Below, one piece after another: positions 11,781 to 29,567 of a DNA stretch of 64,000 nucleotides (position 1 is the first letter of the stretch; the number at the start of each line of letters is the position of its first letter). Under the pieces are notes generated by a model. The model saw nothing but the letters and a program-made list of their open reading frames with translations, was not told the DNA's origin and searched no databases. The translations under genes were made by a program, and so were the position numbers. This DNA is from Rhinopithecus roxellana (taxonomy: Eukaryota > Chordata > Mammalia > Primates > Cercopithecidae), in the NCBI RefSeq assembly GCF_007565055.1, contig NC_044561.1, positions 31,079,483 to 31,143,482 of the forward strand. The letters run 5' to 3'.

Positions 11781-12067
11781 GGCCAGGTGCAGTGCCTTAC
11801 GCTTGTAATTCCAGCACTTTGGGAGGCCTAGGCGGGTGGATCACGAGGTCAAGAGATCAAGACCACCCTGGCCAACATGGTGAAACCCCGCCTCTACTAA
11901 AAATATGAAAATTAGCTGGGTGTGGTGGCGTGTGCCTGTAGTCCCAGCTACTCAGGAGGCTGAGGCAGGAGAATCGCTTGAACCCAGGGGCAGAGGTTGC
12001 AGTGAGCTGAGATTGCACCACTGCACTCCATCCTGGTGACAGAGCAAGACTGCATCTCACAAAAAAA
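11781..12067 (+). mobile_element. AluS copy
   Basis: Full-length Alu beginning 'ggccaggtgcagtgcc' with a short A tail. Flanks 'aagtatagaaactt' and 'aagtatggaaattt' form a target duplication with two mismatches. Confidence 0.93.
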
Positions 12068-12287
12068 GTATGGAAATTTAGGGTTATGTGTCTTTAAGGA
12101 TTGTTGCAACCAATACATACCTTTGCTGGTTAAACTCTCCTCTTTCAAGGTAAAGAAAACAAAATCTGTGTGACTGAATCCTTCTTAATAGTGTAAAAAC
12201 TTGGAGGTTAGGGAAAACTTTAGGAGTGGAAATGTGGCTGGGAAAATGGAAGTTGTTCATTCACACTGGTTGATCTCTAAAGCTAGA

Positions 12288-12425
12288 ATATCTGCATTTC
12301 CAGCTTCATCACTTTGGCAAGTTACATAATCTTGGTTTTTCACATTGCTAAAATGGAAACAAAAATAGACATAACCCAACACGGCTCTTACAGAGTTCAA
12401 CGAGATAAAGTGTGTTCAGGGCTGG
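12288..12425 (+). repeat. MIR SINE (diverged)
   Basis: 'tcactttggcaagttacata', 'attgctaaaatggaaac' and 'agttcaacgagataaagtg' follow the MIR core and 3' part in the forward sense. Divergence is high. Confidence 0.55.
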
Positions 12426-12764
12426 CAACTGCTGAGCTTCCCCCCTACTCCACATCAAGTCTTATTACTGCTAGTATGGAGATGTATCAGTATTCCTCAT
12501 GTCACTCAGAGAAGGCCCAGCCAAAGAGACACAAAGGGGTGTAAACCCAAGTGTATTCTTCATCTCACCATACAAGCATAAACACCCACTGGCTACTCTC
12601 CTTTCACTACCCAGAGAAACTTTGCGTTCGTAATGCAAACTGCATCGTAAACTCCAGGAAACACCAGCTTTCAGCACATAGGTAATTTAAGCATAGCTAT
12701 AACCTCCATTGCTTAAGTTCCAGCTCTGTCTGCGAGTCTACCATTCCGGCCCACACCATAACAA
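12426..12764. other. No gene seen
   Basis: Unassigned unique-looking sequence. The overlapping opposite-strand frames of 76 and 68 codons here share no recognisable motif. Confidence 0.4.
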
Positions 12765-12955
12765 TAGCTACCAATAACACTAATACTTATTAAGTGCTTT
12801 TAATGCCTCTTATGAGTTTTCACTCATTTAGTCCTCAAAACAACCCATTAAAAAGATGATTATTATTTCATCTTTTTACTAATCTATTCCTCAAATTAGG
12901 AAACAAAAGCAAAGAGAAGTCACATAACTTACCCAAAATCACACTATAAATCAAC
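12765..12955 (-). repeat. MIR SINE
   Basis: Reverse MIR text: 'tattaagtgcttttaatgcc', 'ctcaaaacaaccca', 'gaagtcacataacttaccca' and 'aatcacacta' follow one another in the expected order. Confidence 0.8.
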
Positions 12956-13389
12956 TATGTGTCGTTAAGAGGTGCATTAAAATACAAAACCATACAGTGA
13001 AAGATGCATTAAACTATGACAAATTACCAGCTGGTCCAGGTATCTGGTCTTTCAGAAAAGTTACTCAATTTTAACAAAATCTGTATAAACCCTTTGTAAA
13101 AAACTCTGGAAAAGATCATAGAGATTCATAAGGTAGAAAAATGTGAGACTTTCTGCAATTAAACTTGAGCAAGCTGAGATAAAATTCTGTAAAGATAAGA
13201 AGGAAAAAGAAAGAAGGAAGAGAAAAAGAACAGAAGAAGCAGATCAGGGAATGAAAATAACCATAATTAAACTCCTAATGATGTGTAAAGCATCATTTTA
13301 GAAACATTTTATTTGTGTGACTTGCTAATATACTCCAAACTCTCTTGTCTTTCTCTCTGTTTCCATTGTGTCCATCTGTGGAGATCCCA
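12956..13389. other. No gene seen
   Basis: AT- and purine-rich sequence (for example 13190-13250) without a recognised family. Confidence 0.35.
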
Positions 13390-13787
13390 AACTTTGTCCT
13401 TGCATGTAAGCAGCCAAGTCATGTTCTAACCTTGACCCTGTCTTCAATCCCTGTCCCCTTGCGCGCTGAAGAGACCATCAAACATTGTTACTCCAGCCAG
13501 AATGACCCATGACCCTCTCTTCCCTTAACCACCCCTTCCTACCCAATTCCTACCAAAGTTCAGTCCATTTTAGGACCCACCTGTCTCTTGAATCTGGCTA
13601 CTAGGCTCCAGACGCTTGTCCTCTCATCCAAGTTCCTCTCTGTCTTGCCAGGATTTGCATGGCCACCTTTTTGCTCCTGTGCCATCCTGGGCGCCACTTC
13701 ACTTCCATGTGCTAATGCTACAGTGACAGGGCTATTTTCAATGTCAAAACTCATTATGACCTCCTGTATCAACAACAGCTCCTCGGC
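13390..13787 (+). repeat. L2 element, upstream part
   Basis: Pyrimidine-rich text such as 'catgaccctctcttccc' and 'cattatgacctcctgtatca' resembles the 3' portion of L2. It continues after the LTR at 14340. The two parts together form one old element interrupted by a later insertion. Confidence 0.55.
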
Positions 13788-14339
13788 TGTCATGGTTAAT
13801 ATTGAGTGTCAACTTGATTGGATTGAAGGATGCAAAGTATTGTTCTGGGTGCGTCTGTGAGGGTGTTACCAAAGGAGATTAACGTTGGAGTTAGTGGACT
13901 GGGAGAGGCAGACACACCCTCAATCTGGGTGGGCATCATCTAATCAGCTACCAGCATGGCCAGAATAAAAGCAGGCAGAAGAACGTGGAAAGACTAGAAT
14001 GGCTAAGTCTTCTAGACTCCATCCTTCTCCCATGCTGAATGCTTCCTGCCCTCGAACATCACACTCTAGGTTCTTCAGCTTTTGGACTCTTGGACTTACA
14101 TCAGTGATTTGCTGAGGGCTCTTGGGCTTTAGGCCACAGACTGTGCTGTTGGCTTTCCTGCTTTTGAGGTTTGGGGACTAGACTTAGCCACTACTGGCTT
14201 CTTTGTTCCTTAGCTTGCTGGTGGCCTATGGTGGGACTTCACCTTGTGACCTTGTGAGCTAATTCTCCGTAATAAACGTCCTTTTGTATACACCTCTATC
14301 CCACTAGTTCTGTCCCTCTGGAAAACTCAGACTAATACA
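13788..14339 (+). mobile_element. ERVL-type solo LTR inside L2
   Basis: The element starts 'tgtcatggttaatattgag' and ends 'ggaaaactcagactaataca', with 'gtaataaacgtcc' as a probable poly(A) signal region near 14272. This start and end are those of MLT2-like ERVL LTRs; the subfamily is uncertain. The flanks 'tcggc' and 'ccagc' differ by transitions only. The 90-codon frame at 13588-13860 crosses the LTR edge and is not a gene. Confidence 0.75.
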
Positions 14340-14825
14340 CCAGCCCTGCCATAGACCTCAGGGTCAGCCTGCTCTCCCCGGCCTCATTTCATGCTCTCTC
14401 CCTCTAGCTGTCTGTGCTCCAACCTGCATTCCATTCCCACCTCTGTCCTCTGCCTGGGCCTATTCGTTTCCACCAACACTTCCCTTCCCATCTCACTGCC
14501 TTTCCCTGCTTAGTATCAATTCATCTTTCAGATTTCACCTTCAGTCTAACTTTTTAGGGGGACCTGGCCTGACCATCCAGCTGGAGCAGGTCTGGGCTTG
14601 TCTGCTGTGATTCTACAACACGTTTTTTTTTTCCTTCGGAGTCCTTCCTTCAGTCTGTGATTACATATGCACTCCTTTGGGTGTTTTGTTTGAAATCAAG
14701 GTTGTTTTATCCACCTGCCCATATGTGCTGTGAGCTCAGGGACCACACCTGGTTGTTCTCAGCATGTCACCCAGCTGGACCTGCAAAGAGTGCCACATAT
14801 GCAGTATCCATTGCCTGAACAAGTG
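14340..14825 (+). repeat. L2 element, 3' part
   Basis: Text such as 'tctgcctgggcctattcg', 'tcatctttcagatttcacct' and 'gctgtgagctcagggacca' follows the typical L2 3' region, ending in a terminal repeat relic 'ccattgcctgaacaagtg'. It is the continuation of the L2 upstream of the LTR. Confidence 0.75.
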
Positions 14826-15702
14826 ACTCCCTCTAAAATTCACAACAAAGCTAACAGTTGTTGCACCTGAGGACATACAGCAAGTCAGCCACAAACATCA
14901 GGTCTGGTATGAGAAAGCGATGCTCAAACTTCGTGACTTTCTAAGTCCCCATGCCACCAAACCTTCTGGACAATAGCTGACTTCGATTTCTAAAGAACCA
15001 TAAAAAGGTCTTTGGTTTGCAAAATCAAAATTTGTTCTGGGTGCTACTGTGCCCTCATAAATGAAATTTTGTCATTAAAGGAATGAACCTATTCGAGAAC
15101 AATTTTTGGTGGAGTTTAGTGAAGCAAGTTTCTACTCTCTTCCCCCCACCCAAAAAAAATCACACCATCTGGTACAAATCAAGAGAAAACTCACCCTGCT
15201 AATGACATGTGCAAAGATGAATAATGAGGGCTCAAGGGTGGCAGAAAAACAGCGTTCTCTCTCTGATGTGAGTCAGGATTTTTAGAAAGTCTGAATGATT
15301 TGAGAAAACTTTTCCAGGAAAAAGTAACAACAGCTTTTCATTCTCAGTGTGTCAGTCAGTGCTTGAATTAAAGAAGAACACTAAAGAAAAAAAAAAACCT
15401 CAAAACCAACAGAGATTCCAAACTGCTTTAACATAGATAGAACTAGAATATCTGATATTCAGAAAGCATCACAAAAGTTGGCCTCGCGGAGCCAAAGAGG
15501 GCTCAACCACAAAACAAACACTGTCAAGGAAAACAGAGTTTCCACCAAAAGCAGGAGCACGCAATTTTCTAGAACGAAAAAAAAAAAAAGCTTGTCACAC
15601 AAAACCACAGGGTACCCAAGGGCAGCGAGCCGAAAGCGGCATTCATGGACGGCTGCCACCAAGTGGCCACTGCAGGTATTACAGCTACTTAAAGTCCTGT
15701 TT
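14826..15702. other. No gene; unassigned, some CpG near 15480-15660
   Basis: I see no gene. The stretch 15480-15660 contains several CpG dinucleotides in otherwise CpG-poor DNA, but the 87- and 117-codon frames over it run into the neighbouring Alu and are not supported. Confidence 0.35.
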
Positions 15703-16024
15703 CGGTTTTTGGTTTTTGGTTTTTGGTTTTTGGTTTTTTGAGACAGAGTTTCACTCTTGTGGCCCAGGCTTGAGTGCAATGGCGCGCGACCTCGGCTCAC
15801 TACAACCTCCACCTCCCGGGTTCAAGCGATTCTCCTGCCCCAGCCTCCCGAGTAGCTAGGATTACAGGCACTTGCCAACAAGCCCAGCTAATTTTTTGTA
15901 TTTTTAGTAAAGATAGGGTTTCACCATGTTGGCCAGGCTAGTCTCGAACTCCTGACCTCAGGTGATCCACCCGCCTCGGCTCCCAAAGTGCCGGGATTAC
16001 AGGCGTGAGCCACTGTGCCCAGCC
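15703..16024 (-). mobile_element. AluS, reverse, with GGTTTTT tail
   Basis: Reverse Alu from 'gagacagagtttcactcttg' to 'gccactgtgcccagcc'. The tail has become a short tandem array of GGTTTTT (about 15703-15736), which generates the low-complexity end of an open frame here. Confidence 0.93.
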
Positions 16025-16656
16025 AAAATGTTTTAATTACCAATATTCCCCCAGAGAAATCTATGAAATTCTCAAATCTAGAGAGCATGTCTTGGGATTT
16101 TTCATTATTCAGCCTATCAAGTTAAATTTTCCCCCTTTAAAATTGGATAGGGAGGCAAAATACAGCTAATAGTTGAACACATATGTCTCGTAAAATGTAA
16201 ATTTATTTTTGTTCCCCCACTGTCTCTTAAAATGTACTCAGACTGGTTCTTCCTCTGCTCCAGGATGAAAATGCAGGCACCCCAAGACTTTTCTGGATAT
16301 GTGAAACATTGTCGCAAATTAGTAACTAAAATGATTGGTCCCATGTACAGGTCTGAGTTTCAATCTAGTGTTAAAAGGCGAGTCCACACCAGCTTGGGTC
16401 AGAATCTAGGAGGCAGCTGGCATTGGAAAAGGAGGGGATATATTCTCTCTTCCTGGCTTATTATAGCATTTTACATCCTTTTTCCATTCTGCTAGCTTCT
16501 GTTTCTGACTCCTTTAAGACTGAGGGTCCAAGAGAGGGGAGGAGATGGGAAATTTCTAACTTAAAGAGTAGCCTCTTTCCTCGGTGTTTTTGTGGATTCT
16601 TGAGAGACTGTACCATCAGAAGTCTCTCCCCTGTATTTGTTCAGACTGCGGGCTGA
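16025..16656. other. No gene seen
   Basis: Unassigned sequence between an Alu and the inverted duplication. The frames at 16232-16495 and 16423-16656 have no recognisable domain. Confidence 0.35.
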
Positions 16657-16907
16657 CTCGATCTCCTGACCTTGTGATCCGCCCGTCTCGGCCTCCCAAA
16701 GTGCTGGGATTACAGGCGTGAGCCACCGCACCTGGCCTGCTGCGGTGTTCTTGGCATCAAGATGGTACTCCAAGATAAGAAGCAGATATCTCCAAGAGAA
16801 GATAAAGAGAAATTCTCAACTGGCTTTCTTTTCTTTCATCAGGGAAGAAACATTTCTCCCAAAGACTTCCATTTTCATTTCAATGGCTAGAACCTTGTGA
16901 CATGGCA
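16657..16907 (-). repeat. Inverted duplication, copy A
   Basis: The reverse complement of this stretch matches 19472-19714 along its whole length. I count three substitutions, all at CpG sites, and one 8-base difference (extra bases here, near 16785-16793). The copy comprises 81 bases of Alu 5' end (16657-16737) and about 170 bases of non-Alu flank. The Alu part is cut internally and has neither tail nor target duplication, so this copy was made by DNA rearrangement, not retrotransposition. Confidence 0.93.
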
Positions 16908-17201
16908 CATGAGGGTGGGGCCCTCATGATGGGATTAGTGCCTTTATATGAAGACATTAAAAAGCTTGCTTACTCCTCTCCACACACATGCACCAAAAAA
17001 AAGGCTGTATGCGGACACGATGAGAAGGCCACTGTCTTCAGCTGAAAAAAAGGGCCCTCTCTGGGACCTAATCATACTGGCATCTGATTCCAGACTCCCA
17101 GCCTCCAGAACCGTGAGAAAATATATTTTTATTATTCCGCCTATCAAGCAATATGCCCATTCTTTGGCATTTTGCTGGGGTAGCCCAAGCACATTAAGAC
17201 A
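16908..17201 (+). mobile_element. MLT1A-type MaLR LTR, 5' part missing
   Basis: 'catgagggtggggccctcat', 'gggattagtgcctttata', 'gactcccagcctccagaacc' and the end 'acattaagaca' follow MLT1A in order. Its beginning is missing exactly where copy A of the inverted duplication abuts, so the rearrangement may have removed or displaced it. Confidence 0.82.
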
Positions 17202-17604
17202 CTGGATGAGCGTGTCTTTATTCTGACTGTAAGTATCGTGCACCCTCATTCCTCATCAGTCCCAGGAATGCATTGATACAGGCAGCTCCTCTCTGCTGAG
17301 ATCTTTTTGCCTCTCCAGGTAGCCTTCTTGGACAAAGTCCCAAGAGAATTTCATGCCAGGCTTTGCTGACATAGCCCATAGTTGGACCATGAGAAACACC
17401 CCTGCATTCTTTGTCTTAAAACAAAGGGACAGAGGCCAACCCTAAGGCAACTGCAATTTCTTTTTACTTCTGCCCTAAGAGTGGCTGGCCAGCTTGCCTC
17501 TCATCTTTTTAATTTGCCCTGTAAAAGTCAGATAATCCACTGTGTGCCCACCAAAAATCCAGGAACATATAGAAAGTCCTCCCAGTAAACTCCTTAAAGC
17601 CCCA
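17202..17604. other. No gene seen
   Basis: Unassigned sequence between two LTRs. The 68-codon frame at 17382-17588 is not supported as a gene. Confidence 0.35.
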
Positions 17605-18086
<482 letters not shown>

Positions 18087-19471
18087 ATCTCACTAGTGAC
18101 TTGAGGAAAGGGAGGAAGCATCCCCATGTTTATTCCCAACCAACAGTCATCCCCAAAGATTCTCTTCCAAACCCTTCTCTAGGAATCTTCTTAAAACATC
18201 TCTCACTAGGCTCCAGGTGAGGGGAAACACCCCCACCACTTCCCCTGGCTGAGAGTCAGACTTAAAGTCAACTCTCTCCAAAGGAGGATTTCTCCGCACA
18301 CTCTCCTCCCAGGCCCTCTGTAACTACCATGGAGGTGAGAGATCTAAGTGTCCCCTCCTGGGTCCTGGCCCCGATCCTCTACATTGTGGTGTGGCACCAG
18401 GACAGCGTCCGTCCTTCCCATGTCTTCCTCACTGAGTGGACTCTGATCACTGTTCAGGGTGGCAGTGTGCCCTAGTCCCAGAGAACAATGTTTGGTGTCA
18501 GAGTGCTGAAGTCATTCTGCAGAAGCAGAAGGGACATCACCCAGAATTTGGTCCTGATGTTGAGACTGCTGACACCATACACACACCTAGGGGTATGACA
18601 TTGTTCACTATTCACAAAAGGAGGCTTTCTGGGGTGAATAGGGTAGGCTCCAGGCAGGTGTGAAAATGGTTTGAGAGAGCTGGAAAAGGAGACTGGTGTG
18701 GGGTTTTGTGGCAGATGGGGCTGGCGTGAGGGCTCCCACTCACAGACAGAGGGAGCAGGGAGGTTTAGAGGATGTCAGCAATTGAACATCAAAAATGGAT
18801 CAGAGTCTTTATTAAACACAGCCCGGGGCAAGGGCTTGTGTGCTACTATTTTGTTGGGGTGTATAGTTCCAAAAAGCAGGAATGAGGTCACAGATTAAGC
18901 AGGGAAGGATGGAGAAGAAATGCAGAAAATATAGAAGATGGGTGGAGCTGGCTACTGCATATGGAGATACCCTCTCAACCACTGCTCCCAGGACAGTCCT
19001 GCCACAGACAGAAGGCGAAGCTATCTATGAGTTTCAATCTTCTGTTAGTCAAAGTCTACCCCACGGGTTGACCTCCTCCCCCAAACTTCTAGATTGTACA
19101 CAGGGGGCCCCAAGTGAGGGTCTGGTTACATCTCTTACCCTAGTGGCATCAGGGAAGTCCCAGGACATGAGATGGGAAGCAGAGTGTGTTTGGGAAATGC
19201 TTTCAAGCTGTGTCTAGGACAACACAATGGGACGGGGCAGCCACTGTGGCAAGTCCCTGGGCAAGTAGCAACTGTGGCAGCTGCACAAGGGACCCAGCTG
19301 ACACAGGCAGGAGCAGTGAAAGATGCTCTGGCCAACACACTGGCAGGGGTAGAGATCTAGAGGGATGTATATACAGAGTGCAGGGCAACTGGTTAGGCTG
19401 GTCACGGTTATCTTGTTGTGTTCGTTCAAATGCTCCTTTTCCAGGCTCTTTTGTAGTTTGCAGGAAGGGAT
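18087..19471. other. GC-richer unassigned interval, no supported gene
   Basis: This 1.4-kb block is richer in G and C than its surroundings. It contains a 75-codon open frame at 18436-18663 (start MDSDHCSGWQCALVPENN) and overlapping frames on both strands at 19135-19563. None shows a domain I know. It may be an old repeat or a decayed gene copy; I see neither a poly(A) tail nor duplicated flanks. Confidence 0.35.
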
Positions 19472-19633
19472 TGCCATGTCACAAGGTTCTAGCCATTGAA
19501 ATGAAAATGGAAGTCTTTGGGAGAAATGTTTCTTCCCTGATGAAAGAAAAGAAAGCCAGTTGAGAATTTCTCTTTATCTTCTCTTCTGCTTCTTATCTCG
19601 GAGTACCATCTTGATGCCAAGAACACTGCAGCA

Positions 19634-22562
<2,929 letters not shown>

Positions 22563-22986
22563 GTAAAAGGTTCAAATATAAACTCAAGAGTTTATGAAGA
22601 ATTGTAACCAATTATTTATCTTTTTCCTTACAGCTTGAAAAAGAAGGAAAAAAAAAGACGAGGCATTTCAGTTTTGTACTTTGTGAGAAAAAAAAAAATC
22701 CTGACAGAAACTGTTGTTAGATATTCAAATCAGTTACCAAAGGAGACTGTGAAGCCCATGCCCTTGAGTGGGTGAAATTACAAGATGAATTCTCATGGCC
22801 GGGCAGGAAGCAAGGGATAATGTCAATGACCTCTGTAAGTCTCATTCTATCCAATACTATTATGCCCAAGTGGTATACAAATTGTGGTTGTTGTCTTTGT
22901 TTTAAGAATCAAAATGTGTGACACAAAAGCAATTGAATGCAAATGTAACTGCCTTCAGGAAAATATACCTGTTGACAAAGTACTGT
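22563..22986. other. No gene seen
   Basis: Unassigned AT-rich sequence with short A runs. Confidence 0.35.
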
Positions 22987-22997
22987 AAGAAAATCAC

Positions 22998-23337
<340 letters not shown>

Positions 23338-23341
23338 TCAC

Positions 23342-23991
23342 ACAATCCTCTTTGCATGTCACTTATGATTTCTGTTTGAGATTAATTCCAGCTGTACATG
23401 CATTAGGAATGGTATGCTTTATTTAAGGAAGTGATAAAAAAAATTAGTAATTTCTTATTTCATTAGTGTAAAAGAATCAGCTAAACATTTTAATGTATGT
23501 GATTTCAATGACTTAGAAGCAAATTAATAAAATATTCCCTTGTCATCCACTGGGAAATACATTCTACCTTGTTAGAGATATATTTATTTAACCTAGTGAA
23601 ATTCAGAACTGCTTATAATCAAAAAGCAATTTTGGATTAAGGAATAATCCTGTGTTAACATGCAGAAATGGTAGAGAAAAAATCACAGAATAAGTTGTGA
23701 GTGAAAACTTAAGAAGGAAGAGAGATTGAAGAAATGAGAACTTGCCACATTGCAGGCAATCCTTCTATTAATGATACCCTATGTTCCAAAGGCTCATTTT
23801 GAAACCATGTGTTCAGAATTTAGAGTACATATTCCTGCATAATCATATACTCTACAGGTTGGAAAGAGCCTCAAAGATCATTTAGGTCATTGCTCTGGTA
23901 TTTAATCACCTATTACATCATCCCTACCATGTAAATAATGTTATTAAAAAGGCAATTAAGACTCCAGATTACCCTTTAAAATTGTTTTCAC
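23342..23991. other. No gene seen
   Basis: AT-rich sequence without a confident repeat call. A short piece near 23858-23915 is reminiscent of an old SINE but is too diverged to call. Confidence 0.35.
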
Positions 23992-24966
<975 letters not shown>

Positions 24967-25255
24967 GGGTGCCGTGGCTCATGCCTGTAATCCCAGCACT
25001 TTGGGAGGCCAAAGCGGGTGGATCACCTGAAGACAGGAGTTCAAGAGCAGCCCGGCCAACATGGTGAAATCCCATCTCTACTAAAAATATAAAAACTTAG
25101 CTGGGTGTGGTGGCAGGTGCCTATAATCCCAGCTATCTGGGAGACTGAGGCAGGAGAATTGCTTGAAACCAGGAGGTGGAAGTTGCAGTGAGCCGAGATT
25201 GCACCATTGCACTCCAGGCTTGGCAACAAGATCAAAACTCTGTCAAAAAAATAAA
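24967..25255 (+). mobile_element. AluS copy
   Basis: Alu lacking the first few bases, from 'ggtgccgtggctcatgcctg' to a short A-rich tail. Perfect 9-bp flanks 'aggagttta' at 24958-24966 and 25256-25264. Confidence 0.92.
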
Positions 25256-25264
25256 AGGAGTTTA

Positions 25265-25734
25265 TTAAATAAAAGGAAAAGAAAGGGAGTTGAAGGAGGA
25301 AAAACAGCAGAGGTCCCTTAGCATAAATAGCAGAGTAGATTCTCTCTGCTCCTGAATCTCCTTACCACTTGGCAACCGTCAGCAAGAGCTGGGCCCTGAG
25401 AAATGGAGCAGCAAAGAAACCAGCAGCAGTAGAGAAATGAGAAGTGACAACTAAGGGACTATTTCTTTTCTTTTACCTCCCCTTTCTACTTTTCTGCCAC
25501 TTCACCCACCCTCAGAGATGCCTCCTCTAGTCAAGACTGAGTTGTCTGAATAGGGGAAATCTGGTACCATGAGGATACAGTTTCATAAAGCAAGAGGTCT
25601 AAACAGTTAAAAAGAAAGAGAAAGGTAGCAGGAGAGAAATTCCCAGTAGATTTAAGAACAGCCTAGTCCTTATGTAGCACAGATGACCAGCGCTCACTAA
25701 ATATCCAGGTTTCCCAACCCCATGCATTGGAGCA
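25265..25734. other. No gene seen
   Basis: Unassigned purine-rich sequence. The 95-codon minus frame at 25599-25886 extends into an LTR remnant and is not supported. Confidence 0.35.
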
Positions 25735-26024
25735 GTGGTGTCATGTGACTGACTCTTCCCCATGAAATACAAATGGAAGTAATATGCCAGTTCCAATTTG
25801 AGGAAGGTCTGAGTGGGTATGCCTTCTCCAAGACTGTTTTTTCCTCTGCTACATTGACCTTGGAGACCATTTGCTCTAAGTGGCATGACTACAAATCAAA
25901 GAAAGCTGTTAGACACAAGTAGGCCTCATATGAGAAGAAAACAAGCATTTTTTGGTGCAAAATCAGTGTATTTCAGAGATGTATTTGTTACCACAACATA
26001 GCATAGCATAACCTAACTGATTCA
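25735..26024 (+). mobile_element. Old MaLR (MLT1-like) LTR
   Basis: 'gtgtcatgtgactgactctt', 'cattgaccttggagaccatt' and the end 'ttaccacaacatagcatagc' are the landmarks of an older MLT1-type LTR. Heavily diverged. Confidence 0.55.
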
Positions 26025-26228
26025 CCTTATTTCACCCAGCTGAGACAGTCACAAACAGTAAAAGGAAGGTTGCTTAGTTGTGTATACAGGCCAAGAACCG
26101 CCTAACTACTCATTAGCATCTCATTCATCATTTTTAATTCAAAGTTTGAAACCATCTCCAAGCCATCACTTCCATTTCTACCTATCACTTAATTAGAAGA
26201 TGTAATATTTTCAAAGAATTGACTAAAG

Positions 26229-26533
26229 GGCCTGGGAGAGGTGGCTCACACCTTGGTCTCCTGGCACTTTAGGAGGCCAAGGCAAGAGGATCAATTGAGC
26301 TTGGGAGTTCAAGACCACCCTGGGCAACATAGTGAGACCTCATCTCTACAAACAATTTTTCAAATTAGCTGGATGTGGTAGTGCATGCCTGTAGTCCCAG
26401 CTACTCAGGAGGCTGAGGTGGGAGGATCTCTTGAGCCTGGAAGGTCAAGGCTACAGTGAGCTGTGACTGTGCCACTGCACTCCAACCTGAATGAGAGAGC
26501 AAGACCCTGTCTCAAAAAAGAAGAAGAAGAAAG
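26229..26533 (+). mobile_element. AluJ copy
   Basis: Diverged Alu with 'gggagaggtggctcacacct' and 'gtgagctgtgactgtgccac', both J-like. Flanks 'agaattgactaaag' and 'agaattaactaaag' form the target duplication. Confidence 0.92.
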
Positions 26534-26697
26534 AGAATTAACTAAAGTATATTCAAATAAACACATTCCTCTAGGTACTCTGAAATCTACCTCTGAATGA
26601 AGTTTTATCGGCAGAGCTACGTTTATCGCATTGGTCACTGTAGACTCATTCTGAGCTTGGCATGAGGCCATTAGATCAAGAGATGCCACCCTCTAGT

Positions 26698-26885
26698 GTT
26701 AGACCCTGTATAATCTCCTCCCCTTGAGCGTAGCTGGGATCTGCAGCTTGCTTCCAACCAATAGGATATGACAACAGTAATAGGATATTACTCCTTGATT
26801 AGTGTATAATCAAGGAGTAATTGATGCTGTGTGGCAAATGTGAGGAGATGACAGTTTCAGGATTATGTTACATAATATAAAGACA
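26698..26885 (+). mobile_element. MaLR-like LTR fragment, same family as 29.6 kb
   Basis: 'ctcctccccttgagcgtagc', 'aggatatgacaacagtaata' and 'ggattatgttacataatata' parallel 29610-29765 base for base in order, so two copies of one old LTR family lie 3 kb apart in the same orientation. This one is a 5' fragment and contains the 15-bp palindrome listed separately. Confidence 0.65.
26787..26821. repeat. Perfect 15-bp inverted repeat
   Basis: The arms 'attactccttgatta' (26787-26801) and 'taatcaaggagtaat' (26807-26821) are exact reverse complements with a 5-base loop. The related LTR at 29.7 kb lacks the second arm, so it was probably created locally by a copying error. Confidence 0.95.
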
Positions 26886-27039
26886 GACATGTGAGATTCA
26901 CTGTAGTGCCAGGGTATAAACACTGGAGAATGCTACTCATTCTATTGCACAGCATCATCTTTGTGAAAATCCTCTGAATAACTTTCCTCCTTATCTCAAT
27001 GTTAGTAATAGTAGATCTTCTCCTGTAAGACAGAAGATT

Positions 27040-27135
27040 ATTAGGACTCATCTCATCAGGTTGTTGCAAGGATTAAATTAATTCATTTAAAAAGCTTTAA
27101 ATGATGCCCAGAACGGAGTAGGCACCACATATATT
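27040..27135 (+). repeat. MIR fragment
   Basis: 'ggttgttgcaaggattaaat', 'gatgcccagaacggagtagg' and 'caccaca' follow the 3' part of MIR in forward sense. Confidence 0.7.
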
Positions 27136-28049
27136 TTTGCCATGACCAGGAATTTTTTAAAATCTTAATTGAACTATAAATTGTGCTCATGCTCAATATG
27201 TTTTCTAACTGATAAGAGCCAAAACCTGAGCCTTCTCACAGCAAGTCTGTCAAATGTCTCCAACTTTGTTTGGTGCCCCATTTCTTTCTCACCTTCTTCC
27301 AGTGTACTTAATTTCACTGCATTTCATATATTCCTGGAAGCTGATCTAAATTATCTCCAGAGCCACATAGGCCTAAAAATAAATAAAAATTCACAGACTA
27401 ATCCCTAAATTCTTTACTTACCTTTTAGTAACACTTGGGGAGGGGAAGTGAAACATCAATGAAAGCATGGACGTAAAAGTAGAATTTTCTCCACTACAGT
27501 CTTCTCTTGCTTTCCTACTGTTATTAAAGATGTAAATCTTAACACCTTTGCCTGGAAGGACAGATAAGCTCCAGCTAGCCTCAATACCCTAAGTCTAACT
27601 TTGACACCTCAGTCAAAAATTTACAAAGGGAGCACCCCTTTCTGCTAACTTGTCTCTGAAACACTCAGGCTAAGGATTAAAAGCCCACTCTGTTCATGGG
27701 CCAGAGACATGGAAGGCCACTTTAGGTGAAAGCTGTAACTCTAGTGGCCATTTTCCAAACAAATACTTAGGCCAGTACTGGGATAATGTGTTTATAGAAA
27801 CAGAGTATTTAAAATATAAATTTGGTTGAAAAATTGGACTTCATGATCATTGTAGCTAAAGGACTTAAAACATTGGCACTGAGCTCAGAGCCAATTTGGT
27901 TCTGTTCTGTTCAATAAATATTTGGTGTCTTTATTTCCTGGGCATTGTGCGAGGCTCTGAGGACCCAAAGACAAATAAGTTATGGACCAAACCCTCGAAG
28001 ACTCTAAGTGGGTAATAAGATACACTTAAATAATTATTCTGTATGACTG
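27136..28049. other. No gene; one old-repeat-like patch
   Basis: Mostly unassigned. Around 27908-28010 the order 'caataaatatttggtgtc', 'ggcattgtgcgaggctctga' and 'caaagacaaataagttat' matches a common ancient repeat that I cannot name firmly. The 79-codon frame at 27169-27408 is not supported as a gene. Confidence 0.4.
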
Positions 28050-28250
28050 AACACTCCTCATTATCTTCACAGCATTTATTCAAATAGTAATTATAAATTA
28101 GTTTGCTTACATGTTTACTTTCTACCTCCTTTACTAGGCCATTTGTTCATGGTGGGGAAGGACCATGGCTATTTTGTGACTGTGAGCTCAGCACTAGTAT
28201 AGAAGCCCATCATATGGCAGACACCCAATAAATGTTTTCTAACTGAGAAT
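28050..28250 (+). repeat. L2 3' end
   Basis: 'ctaggccatttgttcatggt', 'gtgagctcagcactagta' and 'cagacacccaataaatg' follow the L2 3' terminus. Confidence 0.65.
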
Positions 28251-28309
28251 GGATGCATATATAAAATTTATAGAAAGCAATAGTTTTCATGTTATGCAAA
28301 CAACAAAGT

Positions 28310-29567
<1,258 letters not shown>

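Noticed and set aside
15478..15812. Basic 87-codon and 117-codon frames on opposite strands
   Set aside because: Both depend on the Alu tail repeat (GGTTTTT) for length; no motif outside it.
19135..19563. Cluster of overlapping frames on both strands
   Set aside because: Several mutually overlapping frames in GC-richer DNA with no domain; typical chance openness.
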